A stretch of DNA of 64,000 nucleotides from contig NW_027183508.1 of assembly GCF_041296385.1 (NCBI RefSeq), positions 248,001 to 312,000 on the forward strand, written 5' to 3'. The translations under genes were made by a program, and so were the position numbers. The DNA is from Aphelocoma coerulescens (lineage: Eukaryota > Chordata > Aves > Passeriformes > Corvidae). The notes below the pieces were generated by a model. The model saw only the letters and a program-made list of their open reading frames with translations. It was not told the origin of the DNA and did not search any database. This document shows, in pieces, positions 34,199 to 47,806 of the stretch (position 1 is the stretch's first letter; each line of letters begins with the position of its first letter).

Positions 34199-36466
34199 GG
34201 ATCCTGAGTGTGGGAGAGGCAAGGCTTAGGATGGTGCGTAGAGCTGAGAAGGAAAGTGCCGAGAGCAGCGTGTGTGCTGCTGCTTTGAGGGGTGCAGTTG
34301 AAGTTGTAGGCAGCAAGAGCTTTCTCAGCTGGCCCTTTTGTGAGCTCTGCTTTTGCCAGATGACTTCCATCTTACCCTCTTACCATCTTAGCCTCTCATT
34401 TTTGCATATCCCAAACCCCCTTCCAAACATCCAGCAGCTGCTTGTAAAGAAGAAGTCCTAGAACAAAAAGCCAGTGCTGCCTTTCATAGCCCCTTTGCTG
34501 TCTATGAAGTAGAGGAAAGAAGCTAGTGAGACGCACTTTCTTTCTCAACTCCATAGAGCGCATCCTTCTCTCAAGGTGGCAGAGTCCTTGGCGGAAGTGA
34601 AGCATCTGCAGCTGCAGTTCAGACTGAGAGATGTGCCAGGACAGGAAACATTTGCTGACCTTCCCTGTTCCCTGTGCAACATGATTCTCGCATCCCAGTC
34701 ACTTTCACATACCTTCGGTATCCCTGAGTCCAAGCAGCTAAAGCTCACAGAGACAGAAGTGTCAGGAAGGAAAACGTTGCAAAAGCACCCCCTTCTCTTA
34801 TCAGCATATAAATTGTGCACAACAGGCTGCGGCACCGAACCTTCCTTCTCAGATAGACATGCCATCACACTTTTCACTCTTGCAGCTCGGTTGAAAAGCT
34901 CCAGCAGCTGCTCCCGCAATAGCAAAAGGTTCTAGAAGTGAAAGCCAGTTTGGGGCTGCACCTTCTCCTTGCCGCATGTAAGCCACACCAAACTCCCTGA
35001 TGCACTCTGTCCTCCCCTTCTCAAAGGAGTAGACGGTGGCATCAGGACACACCTGTGTCCCAGCAGCTGGGTGCCCAGCCGGGAGCAGGAGCAGGGCTGG
35101 GGCTGCTCCCAAAGTTGCCCCGCCCCAATGCCAGAGCCGGACATATGCTGAGGGGGGGCTGGATCAGGCTTTATTGTCCAGCTGCATGCCAGGAGTGAGC
35201 ACAAAATCTACCTGCATTCTCTGCAGCATGCCATCCTGGAGCAGAGCCATTGCCAAAGGAAGCCGTGAGCCCGTGCCAAGCCAGTGCCGGAGTGGGATCC
35301 TAGCAGCACCTGTGGAAGCCGGGAGAGAGGAGCCCACCTGGAGCAGGTTCGTGCAGGATTAATCATCCCGTGGCTTCCCACCAGGGTCCTGTTGCTTCCA
35401 AAAGGCCCCACAGTGTCACTGTGGCCCCTCGGTTCCACCAGGTTCCATAGCGTCACTGTGGTGCCCAGGGTTCCGTCAGCTTCGCCAGCATCCCCACGGT
35501 CTGCAGAGCTCCCCGAGCTTCTGTGGTGTCACAGTGGAGGCAGGGTTGCATCAGGTTCCATAGCATCAGCACGGTCTCCAGGGCTCCCAGAGGTTCTGTG
35601 GTGTCACAGTGGAGGCAGGGTTGCATCAGGTTCCATAGCATCACCACAGTCTCCAGGGCTCCCTGAGCTTCTGTGGTGTCACAGTGGAGGCAGGGTTGCA
35701 TCAGGTTCCATAGCATCAGCACGGTCTCCAGGGCTCCCAGAGGTTCTGTGGTGTCACAGAGGAGGCAGGGTTGCATCAGGTTCCATAGCATCACCACGGT
35801 CTCCAGGGCTCCAAGAGCTTCTGTGGTGTCACAGAGGAGGCAGGGTTGCATCAGGTTCAATAGCATCAGCACGGTCTCCAGGGCTCCCCTGAGCTTCTGT
35901 GGTGGTGTCACAGAGGAGCCAGGCTTCCTTGTAGTTCCCCAGCATCACAAAGGCTCTCCTGGGAGCCACGGGTCACAAAGCACCGTGGGCTCTGTGCAGC
36001 CCCGCTGTGTCACAATGGCCGCTGGCTTCCACGAGCCCCCGCAGTGTCCCAGTGGGCCCCGTGGCTTTAGGAGTGGGTGGCTGGGAGTTGGTGCCAGCGG
36101 CTGGGGGAGCAGCAGCAGGGACTGTGTGTGGACAGTGCCATGGCCACTTGTGTGGCCACTGGTGTCTCTGTGCCAGGCACAGCCGTGGTGTGTAACACCG
36201 GCTCCGGGTCCTTTGGCTGTGCAGGTGGCAGTCACGGCCTGGAGCAGGGCTGCTCCCGGGGGACAGCCTGGGGCAGGAGGCTGCTGGAGATTCATTCCCC
36301 ACACTCCTTGTCATGAGGTGCTCAGAGTGATTGGAAAGGCTGTTGGCAGCAGGCAGTTCTCTGGGTTCAAGCTGTGGAGCTGTCAGCGGGAATGCAAAGG
36401 CCAAGCTGGTGAGCCTTTTGTCCTGGTGCCTTTAGTGTGTGAGCAGTCCCTGGTGCCGTTGTCTTT
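34199..36466 (+). repeat. U16, full 2268-bp unit
   Basis: Minisatellite 35521-35896 of the commonest second-family arrangement (also U18 and U25). No KpnI site. Carries the CTCCGGG allele near its end. Confidence 0.98.
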
Positions 36467-38734
36467 GGATCCTGAGTGTGGGAGAGGCAAGGCTTAGGAT
36501 GGTGCGTAGAGCTGAGAAGGAAAGTGCCGAGAGCAGCGTGTGTGCTGCTGCTTTGAGGGGTGCAGTTGAAGTTGTAGGCAGCAAGAGCTTTCTCAGCTGG
36601 CCCTTTTGTGAGCTCTGCTTTTGCCAGATGACTTCCATCTTACCCTCTTACCATCTTAGCCTCTCATTTTTGCATATCCCAAACCCCCTTCCAAACATCC
36701 AGCAGCTGCTTGTAAAGAAGAAGTCCTAGAACAAAAAGCCAGTGCTGCCTTTCATAGCCCCTTTGCTGTCTATGAAGTAGAGGAAAGAAGCTAGTGAGAC
36801 GCACTTTCTTTCTCAACTCCATAGAGCGCATCCTTCTCTCAAGGTGGCAGAGTCCTTGGCGGAAGTGAAGCATCTGCAGCTGCAGTTCAGACTGAGAGAT
36901 GTGCCAGGACAGGAAACATTTGCTGACCTTCCCTGTTCCCTGTGCAACATGATTCTCGCATCCCAGTCACTTTCACACACCTTCGGTACCCCTGAGTCCA
37001 AGCAGCTAAAGCTCACAGAGACAGAAGTGTCAGGAAGGAAAACGTTGCAAAAGCACCCCCTTCTCTTATCAGCATATAAATTGTGCACAACAGGCTGCGG
37101 CACCGAACCTTCCTTCTCAGATAGACATGCCATCACACTTTTCACTCTTGCAGCTCGGTTGAAAAGCTCCAGCAGCTGCTCCCGCAATAGCAAAAGGTTC
37201 TAGAAGTGAAAGCCAGTTTGGGGCTGCACCTTCTCCTTGCCGCATGTAAGCCACACCAAACTCCCTGATGCACTCTGTCCTCCCCTTCTCAAAGGAGTAG
37301 ACGGTGGCATCAGGACACACCTGTGTCCCAGCAGCTGGGTGCCCAGCCGGGAGCAGGAGCAGGGCTGGGGCTGCTCCCAAAGTTGCCCCGCCCCAATGCC
37401 AGAGCCGGACATATGCTGAGGGGGGGCTGGATCAGGCTTTATTGTCCAGCTGCATGCCAGGAGTGAGCACAAAATCTACCTGCATTCTCTGCAGCATGCC
37501 ATCCTGGAGCAGAGCCATTGCCAAAGGAACCCGTGAGCCCGTGCCAAGCCAGTGCCGGAGTGGGATCCTAGCAGCACCTGTGGAAGCCGGGAGAGAGGAG
37601 CCCACCTGGAGCAGGTTCGTGCAGGATTAATCATCCCGTGGCTTCCCACCAGGGTCCTGTTGCTTCCAAAAGGCCCCACAGTGTCACTGTGGCCCCTCGG
37701 TTCCACCAGGTTCCATAGCGTCACTGTGGTGCCCAGGGTTCCGTCAGCTTCGCCAGCATCCCCACGGTCTGCAGAGCTCCCCGAGCTTCTGTGGTGTCAC
37801 AGTGGAGGCAGGGTTGCATCAGGTTCCATAGCATCAGCACGGTCTCCAGGGCTCCCAGAGGTTCTGTGGTGTCACAGTGGAGGCAGGGTTGCATCAGGTT
37901 CCATAGCATCACCACAGTCTCCAGGGCTCCCTGAGCTTCTGTGGTGTCACAGTGGAGGCAGGGTTGCATCAGGTTCCATAGCATCACCACGGTCTCCAGA
38001 GCTCCCAGAGGTTCTGTGGTGTCACAGAGGAGGCAGGGTTGCATCAGGTTCCATAGCATCACCACGGTCTCCAGGGCTCCAAGAGCTTCTGTGGTGTCAC
38101 AGAGGAGGCAGGGTTGCATCAGGTTCAATAGCATCAGCACGGTCTCCAGGGCTCCCCTGAGCTTCTGTGGTGGTGTCACAGAGGAGCCAGGCTTCCTTGT
38201 AGTTCCCCAGCATCACAAAGGCTCTCCTGGGAGCCACGGGTCACAAAGCACCGTGGGCTCTGTGCAGCCCCGCTGTGTCACAATGGCCGCTGGCTTCCAC
38301 GAGCCCCCGCAGTGTCCCAGTGGGCCCCGTGGCTTTAGGAGTGGGTGGCTGGGAGTTGGTGCCAGCGGCTGGGGGAGCAGCAGCAGGGACTGTGTGTGGA
38401 CAGTGCCATGGCCACTTGTGTGGCCACTGGTGTCTCTGTGCCAGGCACAGCCGTGGTGTGTAACACCGGCTCTGGGTCCTTTGGCTGTGCAGGTGGCAGT
38501 CACGGCCTGGAGCAGGGCTGCTCCCGGGGGACAGCCTGGGGCAGGAGGCTGCTGGAGATTCATTCCCCACACTCCTTGTCATGAGGTGCTCAGAGTGATT
38601 GGAAAGGCTGTTGGCAGCAGGCAGTTCTCTGGGTTCAAGCTGTGGAGCTGTCAGCGGGAATGCAAAGGCCAAGCTGGTGAGCCTTTTGTCCTGGTGCCTT
38701 TAGTGTGTGAGCAGTCCCTGGTGCCGTTGTCTTT
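36467..38734 (+). repeat. U17, full 2268-bp unit, KpnI variant
   Basis: Minisatellite 37789-38164. Same haplotype as U15 (KpnI, GGAACCCG, rare third monomer), so U15-U16 and U17-U18 look like a duplicated two-unit block. Confidence 0.98.
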
Positions 38735-41002
38735 GGATCCTGAGTGTGGGAGAGGCAAGGCTTAGGATGGTGCGTAGAGCTGAGAAGGAAAGTGCCGAGA
38801 GCAGCGTGTGTGCTGCTGCTTTGAGGGGTGCAGTTGAAGTTGTAGGCAGCAAGAGCTTTCTCAGCTGGCCCTTTTGTGAGCTCTGCTTTTGCCAGATGAC
38901 TTCCATCTTACCCTCTTACCATCTTAGCCTCTCATTTTTGCATATCCCAAACCCCCTTCCAAACATCCAGCAGCTGCTTGTAAAGAAGAAGTCCTAGAAC
39001 AAAAAGCCAGTGCTGCCTTTCATAGCCCCTTTGCTGTCTATGAAGTAGAGGAAAGAAGCTAGTGAGACGCACTTTCTTTCTCAACTCCATAGAGCGCATC
39101 CTTCTCTCAAGGTGGCAGAGTCCTTGGCGGAAGTGAAGCATCTGCAGCTGCAGTTCAGACTGAGAGATGTGCCAGGACAGGAAACATTTGCTGACCTTCC
39201 CTGTTCCCTGTGCAACATGATTCTCGCATCCCAGTCACTTTCACATACCTTCGGTATCCCTGAGTCCAAGCAGCTAAAGCTCACAGAGACAGAAGTGTCA
39301 GGAAGGAAAACGTTGCAAAAGCACCCCCTTCTCTTATCAGCATATAAATTGTGCACAACAGGCTGCGGCACCGAACCTTCCTTCTCAGATAGACATGCCA
39401 TCACACTTTTCACTCTTGCAGCTCGGTTGAAAAGCTCCAGCAGCTGCTCCCGCAATAGCAAAAGGTTCTAGAAGTGAAAGCCAGTTTGGGGCTGCACCTT
39501 CTCCTTGCCGCATGTAAGCCACACCAAACTCCCTGATGCACTCTGTCCTCCCCTTCTCAAAGGAGTAGACGGTGGCATCAGGACACACCTGTGTCCCAGC
39601 AGCTGGGTGCCCAGCCGGGAGCAGGAGCAGGGCTGGGGCTGCTCCCAAAGTTGCCCCGCCCCAATGCCAGAGCCGGACATATGCTGAGGGGGGGCTGGAT
39701 CAGGCTTTATTGTCCAGCTGCATGCCAGGAGTGAGCACAAAATCTACCTGCATTCTCTGCAGCATGCCATCCTGGAGCAGAGCCATTGCCAAAGGAAGCC
39801 GTGAGCCCGTGCCAAGCCAGTGCCGGAGTGGGATCCTAGCAGCACCTGTGGAAGCCGGGAGAGAGGAGCCCACCTGGAGCAGGTTCGTGCAGGATTAATC
39901 ATCCCGTGGCTTCCCACCAGGGTCCTGTTGCTTCCAAAAGGCCCCACAGTGTCACTGTGGCCCCTCGGTTCCACCAGGTTCCATAGCGTCACTGTGGTGC
40001 CCAGGGTTCCGTCAGCTTCGCCAGCATCCCCACGGTCTGCAGAGCTCCCCGAGCTTCTGTGGTGTCACAGTGGAGGCAGGGTTGCATCAGGTTCCATAGC
40101 ATCAGCACGGTCTCCAGGGCTCCCAGAGGTTCTGTGGTGTCACAGTGGAGGCAGGGTTGCATCAGGTTCCATAGCATCACCACAGTCTCCAGGGCTCCCT
40201 GAGCTTCTGTGGTGTCACAGTGGAGGCAGGGTTGCATCAGGTTCCATAGCATCAGCACGGTCTCCAGGGCTCCCAGAGGTTCTGTGGTGTCACAGAGGAG
40301 GCAGGGTTGCATCAGGTTCCATAGCATCACCACGGTCTCCAGGGCTCCAAGAGCTTCTGTGGTGTCACAGAGGAGGCAGGGTTGCATCAGGTTCAATAGC
40401 ATCAGCACGGTCTCCAGGGCTCCCCTGAGCTTCTGTGGTGGTGTCACAGAGGAGCCAGGCTTCCTTGTAGTTCCCCAGCATCACAAAGGCTCTCCTGGGA
40501 GCCACGGGTCACAAAGCACCGTGGGCTCTGTGCAGCCCCGCTGTGTCACAATGGCCGCTGGCTTCCACGAGCCCCCGCAGTGTCCCAGTGGGCCCCGTGG
40601 CTTTAGGAGTGGGTGGCTGGGAGTTGGTGCCAGCGGCTGGGGGAGCAGCAGCAGGGACTGTGTGTGGACAGTGCCATGGCCACTTGTGTGGCCACTGGTG
40701 TCTCTGTGCCAGGCACAGCCGTGGTGTGTAACACCGGCTCTGGGTCCTTTGGCTGTGCAGGTGGCAGTCACGGCCTGGAGCAGGGCTGCTCCCGGGGGAC
40801 AGCCTGGGGCAGGAGGCTGCTGGAGATTCATTCCCCACACTCCTTGTCATGAGGTGCTCAGAGTGATTGGAAAGGCTGTTGGCAGCAGGCAGTTCTCTGG
40901 GTTCAAGCTGTGGAGCTGTCAGCGGGAATGCAAAGGCCAAGCTGGTGAGCCTTTTGTCCTGGTGCCTTTAGTGTGTGAGCAGTCCCTGGTGCCGTTGTCT
41001 TT
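38735..41002 (+). repeat. U18, full 2268-bp unit
   Basis: Minisatellite 40057-40432, same arrangement as U16. Differs from U16 by having CTCTGGG rather than CTCCGGG near its end. Confidence 0.98.
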
Positions 41003-43270
41003 GGATCCTGAGTGTGGGAGAGGCAAGGCTTAGGATGGTGCGTAGAGCTGAGAAGGAAAGTGCCGAGAGCAGCGTGTGTGCTGCTGCTTTGAGGGGTGCA
41101 GTTGAAGTTGTAGGCAGCAAGAGCTTTCTCAGCTGGCCCTTTTGTGAGCTCTGCTTTTGCCAGATGACTTCCATCTTACCCTCTTACCATCTTAGCCTCT
41201 CATTTTTGCATATCCCAAACCCCCTTCCAAACATCCAGCAGCTGCTTGTAAAGAAGAAGTCCTAGAACAAAAAGCCAGTGCTGCCTTTCATAGCCCCTTT
41301 GCTGTCTATGAAGTAGAGGAAAGAAGCTAGTGAGACGCACTTTCTTTCTCAACTCCATAGAGCGCATCCTTCTCTCAAGGTGGCAGAGTCCTTGGCGGAA
41401 GTGAAGCATCTGCAGCTGCAGTTCAGACTGAGAGATGTGCCAGGACAGGAAACATTTGCTGACCTTCCCTGTTCCCTGTGCAACATGATTCTCGCATCCC
41501 AGTCACTTTCACATACCTTCGGTATCCCTGAGTCCAAGCAGCTAAAGCTCACAGAGACAGAAGTGTCAGGAAGGAAAACGTTGCAAAAGCACCCCCTTCT
41601 CTTATCAGCATATAAATTGTGCACAACAGGCTGCGGCACCGAACCTTCCTTCTCAGATAGACATGCCATCACACTTTTCACTCTTGCAGCTCGGTTGAAA
41701 AGCTCCAGCAGCTGCTCCCGCAATAGCAAAAGGTTCTAGAAGTGAAAGCCAGTTTGGGGCTGCACCTTCTCCTTGCCGCATGTAAGCCACACCAAACTCC
41801 CTGATGCACTCTGTCCTCCCCTTCTCAAAGGAGTAGACGGTGGCATCAGGACACACCTGTGTCCCAGCAGCTGGGTGCCCAGCCGGGAGCAGGAGCAGGG
41901 CTGGGGCTGCTCCCAAAGTTGCCCCGCCCCAATGCCAGAGCCGGACATATGCTGAGGGGGGGCTGGATCAGGCTTTATTGTCCAGCTGCATGCCAGGAGT
42001 GAGCACAAAATCTACCTGCATTCTCTGCAGCATGCCATCCTGGAGCAGAGCCATTGCCAAAGGAAGCCGTGAGCCCGTGCCAAGCCAGTGCCGGAGTGGG
42101 ATCCTAGCAGCACCTGTGGAAGCCGGGAGAGAGGAGCCCACCTGGAGCAGGTTCGTGCAGGATTAATCATCCCGTGGCTTCCCACCAGGGTCCTGTTGCT
42201 TCCAAAAGGCCCCACAGTGTCACTGTGGCCCCTCGGTTCCACCAGGTTCCATAGCGTCACTGTGGTGCCCAGGGTTCCGTCAGCTTCGCCAGCATCCCCA
42301 CGGTCTGCAGAGCTCCCCGAGCTTCTGTGGTGTCACAGTGGAGGCAGGGTTGCATCAGGTTCCATAGCATCAGCACGGTCTCCAGGGCTCCCAGAGGTTC
42401 TGTGGTGTCACAGTGGAGGCAGGGTTGCATCAGGTTCCATAGCATCACCACAGTCTCCAGGGCTCCCTGAGCTTCTGTGGTGTCACAGTGGAGGCAGGGT
42501 TGCATCAGGTTCCATAGCATCAGCACGGTCTCCAGAGCTCCCAGAGGTTCTGTGGTGTCACAGAGGAGGCAGGGTTGCATCAGGTTCCATAGCATCACCA
42601 CGGTCTCCAGGGCTCCAAGAGCTTCTGTGGTGTCACAGAGGAGGCAGGGTTGCATCAGGTTCAATAGCATCAGCACGGTCTCCAGGGCTCCCCTGAGCTT
42701 CTGTGGTGGTGTCACAGAGGAGCCAGGCTTCCTTGTAGTTCCCCAGCATCACAAAGGCTCTCCTGGGAGCCACGGGTCACAAAGCACCGTGGGCTCTGTG
42801 CAGCCCCGCTGTGTCACAATGGCCGCTGGCTTCCACGAGCCCCCGCAGTGTCCCAGTGGGCCCCGTGGCTTTAGGAGTGGGTGGCTGGGAGTTGGTGCCA
42901 GCGGCTGGGGGAGCAGCAGCAGGGACTGTGTGTGGACAGTGCCATGGCCACTTGTGTGGCCACTGGTGTCTCTGTGCCAGGCACAGCCGTGGTGTGTAAC
43001 ACCGGCTCTGGGTCCTTTGGCTGTGCAGGTGGCAGTCACGGCCTGGAGCAGGGCTGCTCCCGGGGGACAGCCTGGGGCAGGAGGCTGCTGGAGATTCATT
43101 CCCCACACTCCTTGTCATGAGGTGCTCAGAGTGATTGGAAAGGCTGTTGGCAGCAGGCAGTTCTCTGGGTTCAAGCTGTGGAGCTGTCAGCGGGAATGCA
43201 AAGGCCAAGCTGGTGAGCCTTTTGTCCTGGTGCCTTTAGTGTGTGAGCAGTCCCTGGTGCCGTTGTCTTT
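41003..43270 (+). repeat. U19, full 2268-bp unit
   Basis: Minisatellite 42325-42700, third monomer with GAGCTCC; the same monomer order is seen in U22 and U27. Confidence 0.98.
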
Positions 43271-45538
43271 GGATCCTGAGTGTGGGAGAGGCAAGGCTTA
43301 GGATGGTGCGTAGAGCTGAGAAGGAAAGTGCCGAGAGCAGCGTGTGTGCTGCTGCTTTGAGGGGTGCAGTTGAAGTTGTAGGCAGCAAGAGCTTTCTCAG
43401 CTGGCCCTTTTGTGAGCTCTGCTTTTGCCAGATGACTTCCATCTTACCCTCTTACCATCTTAGCCTCTCATTTTTGCATATCCCAAACCCCCTTCCAAAC
43501 ATCCAGCAGCTGCTTGTAAAGAAGAAGTCCTAGAACAAAAAGCCAGTGCTGCCTTTCATAGCCCCTTTGCTGTCTATGAAGTAGAGGAAAGAAGCTAGTG
43601 AGACGCACTTTCTTTCTCAACTCCATAGAGCGCATCCTTCTCTCAAGGTGGCAGAGTCCTTGGCGGAAGTGAAGCATCTGCAGCTGCAGTTCAGACTGAG
43701 AGATGTGCCAGGACAGGAAACATTTGCTGACCTTCCCTGTTCCCTGTGCAACATGATTCTCGCATCCCAGTCACTTTCACATACCTTCGGTATCCCTGAG
43801 TCCAAGCAGCTAAAGCTCACAGAGACAGAAGTGTCAGGAAGGAAAACGTTGCAAAAGCACCCCCTTCTCTTATCAGCATATAAATTGTGCACAACAGGCT
43901 GCGGCACCGAACCTTCCTTCTCAGATAGACATGCCATCACACTTTTCACTCTTGCAGCTCGGTTGAAAAGCTCCAGCAGCTGCTCCCGCAATAGCAAAAG
44001 GTTCTAGAAGTGAAAGCCAGTTTGGGGCTGCACCTTCTCCTTGCCGCATGTAAGCCACACCAAACTCCCTGATGCACTCTGTCCTCCCCTTCTCAAAGGA
44101 GTAGACGGTGGCATCAGGACACACCTGTGTCCCAGCAGCTGGGTGCCCAGCCGGGAGCAGGAGCAGGGCTGGGGCTGCTCCCAAAGTTGCCCCGCCCCAA
44201 TGCCAGAGCCGGACATATGCTGAGGGGGGGCTGGATCAGGCTTTATTGTCCAGCTGCATGCCAGGAGTGAGCACAAAATCTACCTGCATTCTCTGCAGCA
44301 TGCCATCCTGGAGCAGAGCCATTGCCAAAGGAAGCCGTGAGCCCGTGCCAAGCCAGTGCCGGAGTGGGATCCTAGCAGCACCTGTGGAAGCCGGGAGAGA
44401 GGAGCCCACCTGGAGCAGGTTCGTGCAGGATTAATCATCCCGTGGCTTCCCACCAGGGTCCTGTTGCTTCCAAAAGGCCCCACAGTGTCACTGTGGCCCC
44501 TCGGTTCCACCAGGTTCCATAGCGTCACTGTGGTGCCCAGGGTTCCGTCAGCTTCGCCAGCATCCCCACGGTCTGCAGAGCTCCCCGAGCTTCTGTGGTG
44601 TCACAGTGGAGGCAGGGTTGCATCAGGTTCCATAGCATCAGCACGGTCTCCAGGGCTCCCAGAGGTTCTGTGGTGTCACAGTGGAGGCAGGGTTGCATCA
44701 GGTTCCATAGCATCAGCACAGTCTCCAGGGCTCCCTGAGCTTCTGTGGTGTCACAGTGGAGGCAGGGTTGCATCAGGTTCCATAGCATCAGCACGGTCTC
44801 CAGGGCTCCCAGAGGTTCTGTGGTGTCACAGAGGAGGCAGGGTTGCATCAGGTTCCATAGCATCACCACGGTCTCCAGGGCTCCAAGAGCTTCTGTGGTG
44901 TCACAGAGGAGGCAGGGTTGCATCAGGTTCAATAGCATCAGCACGGTCTCCAGGGCTCCCCTGAGCTTCTGTGGTGGTGTCACAGAGGAGCCAGGCTTCC
45001 TTGTAGTTCCCCAGCATCACAAAGGCTCTCCTGGGAGCCACGGGTCACAAAGCACCGTGGGCTCTGTGCAGCCCCGCTGTGTCACAATGGCCGCTGGCTT
45101 CCACGAGCCCCCGCAGTGTCCCAGTGGGCCCCGTGGCTTTAGGAGTGGGTGGCTGGGAGTTGGTGCCAGCGGCTGGGGGAGCAGCAGCAGGGACTGTGTG
45201 TGGACAGTGCCATGGCCACTTGTGTGGCCACTGGTGTCTCTGTGCCAGGCACAGCCGTGGTGTGTAACACCGGCTCTGGGTCCTTTGGCTGTGCAGGTGG
45301 CAGTCACGGCCTGGAGCAGGGCTGCTCCCGGGGGACAGCCTGGGGCAGGAGGCTGCTGGAGATTCATTCCCCACACTCCTTGTCATGAGGTGCTCAGAGT
45401 GATTGGAAAGGCTGTTGGCAGCAGGCAGTTCTCTGGGTTCAAGCTGTGGAGCTGTCAGCGGGAATGCAAAGGCCAAGCTGGTGAGCCTTTTGTCCTGGTG
45501 CCTTTAGTGTGTGAGCAGTCCCTGGTGCCGTTGTCTTT
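43271..45538 (+). repeat. U20, full 2268-bp unit
   Basis: Minisatellite 44593-44968, second monomer with CAGCACAG as in U12. No difference from the adjacent U21 was found at the diagnostic sites, which suggests a very recent single-unit duplication. Confidence 0.98.
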
Positions 45539-47806
45539 GGATCCTGAGTGTGGGAGAGGCAAGGCTTAGGATGGTGCGTAGAGCTGAGAAGGAAAGTGCC
45601 GAGAGCAGCGTGTGTGCTGCTGCTTTGAGGGGTGCAGTTGAAGTTGTAGGCAGCAAGAGCTTTCTCAGCTGGCCCTTTTGTGAGCTCTGCTTTTGCCAGA
45701 TGACTTCCATCTTACCCTCTTACCATCTTAGCCTCTCATTTTTGCATATCCCAAACCCCCTTCCAAACATCCAGCAGCTGCTTGTAAAGAAGAAGTCCTA
45801 GAACAAAAAGCCAGTGCTGCCTTTCATAGCCCCTTTGCTGTCTATGAAGTAGAGGAAAGAAGCTAGTGAGACGCACTTTCTTTCTCAACTCCATAGAGCG
45901 CATCCTTCTCTCAAGGTGGCAGAGTCCTTGGCGGAAGTGAAGCATCTGCAGCTGCAGTTCAGACTGAGAGATGTGCCAGGACAGGAAACATTTGCTGACC
46001 TTCCCTGTTCCCTGTGCAACATGATTCTCGCATCCCAGTCACTTTCACATACCTTCGGTATCCCTGAGTCCAAGCAGCTAAAGCTCACAGAGACAGAAGT
46101 GTCAGGAAGGAAAACGTTGCAAAAGCACCCCCTTCTCTTATCAGCATATAAATTGTGCACAACAGGCTGCGGCACCGAACCTTCCTTCTCAGATAGACAT
46201 GCCATCACACTTTTCACTCTTGCAGCTCGGTTGAAAAGCTCCAGCAGCTGCTCCCGCAATAGCAAAAGGTTCTAGAAGTGAAAGCCAGTTTGGGGCTGCA
46301 CCTTCTCCTTGCCGCATGTAAGCCACACCAAACTCCCTGATGCACTCTGTCCTCCCCTTCTCAAAGGAGTAGACGGTGGCATCAGGACACACCTGTGTCC
46401 CAGCAGCTGGGTGCCCAGCCGGGAGCAGGAGCAGGGCTGGGGCTGCTCCCAAAGTTGCCCCGCCCCAATGCCAGAGCCGGACATATGCTGAGGGGGGGCT
46501 GGATCAGGCTTTATTGTCCAGCTGCATGCCAGGAGTGAGCACAAAATCTACCTGCATTCTCTGCAGCATGCCATCCTGGAGCAGAGCCATTGCCAAAGGA
46601 AGCCGTGAGCCCGTGCCAAGCCAGTGCCGGAGTGGGATCCTAGCAGCACCTGTGGAAGCCGGGAGAGAGGAGCCCACCTGGAGCAGGTTCGTGCAGGATT
46701 AATCATCCCGTGGCTTCCCACCAGGGTCCTGTTGCTTCCAAAAGGCCCCACAGTGTCACTGTGGCCCCTCGGTTCCACCAGGTTCCATAGCGTCACTGTG
46801 GTGCCCAGGGTTCCGTCAGCTTCGCCAGCATCCCCACGGTCTGCAGAGCTCCCCGAGCTTCTGTGGTGTCACAGTGGAGGCAGGGTTGCATCAGGTTCCA
46901 TAGCATCAGCACGGTCTCCAGGGCTCCCAGAGGTTCTGTGGTGTCACAGTGGAGGCAGGGTTGCATCAGGTTCCATAGCATCAGCACAGTCTCCAGGGCT
47001 CCCTGAGCTTCTGTGGTGTCACAGTGGAGGCAGGGTTGCATCAGGTTCCATAGCATCAGCACGGTCTCCAGGGCTCCCAGAGGTTCTGTGGTGTCACAGA
47101 GGAGGCAGGGTTGCATCAGGTTCCATAGCATCACCACGGTCTCCAGGGCTCCAAGAGCTTCTGTGGTGTCACAGAGGAGGCAGGGTTGCATCAGGTTCAA
47201 TAGCATCAGCACGGTCTCCAGGGCTCCCCTGAGCTTCTGTGGTGGTGTCACAGAGGAGCCAGGCTTCCTTGTAGTTCCCCAGCATCACAAAGGCTCTCCT
47301 GGGAGCCACGGGTCACAAAGCACCGTGGGCTCTGTGCAGCCCCGCTGTGTCACAATGGCCGCTGGCTTCCACGAGCCCCCGCAGTGTCCCAGTGGGCCCC
47401 GTGGCTTTAGGAGTGGGTGGCTGGGAGTTGGTGCCAGCGGCTGGGGGAGCAGCAGCAGGGACTGTGTGTGGACAGTGCCATGGCCACTTGTGTGGCCACT
47501 GGTGTCTCTGTGCCAGGCACAGCCGTGGTGTGTAACACCGGCTCTGGGTCCTTTGGCTGTGCAGGTGGCAGTCACGGCCTGGAGCAGGGCTGCTCCCGGG
47601 GGACAGCCTGGGGCAGGAGGCTGCTGGAGATTCATTCCCCACACTCCTTGTCATGAGGTGCTCAGAGTGATTGGAAAGGCTGTTGGCAGCAGGCAGTTCT
47701 CTGGGTTCAAGCTGTGGAGCTGTCAGCGGGAATGCAAAGGCCAAGCTGGTGAGCCTTTTGTCCTGGTGCCTTTAGTGTGTGAGCAGTCCCTGGTGCCGTT
47801 GTCTTT
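45539..47806 (+). repeat. U21, full 2268-bp unit
   Basis: Minisatellite 46861-47236. Apparent twin of U20. Confidence 0.98.
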
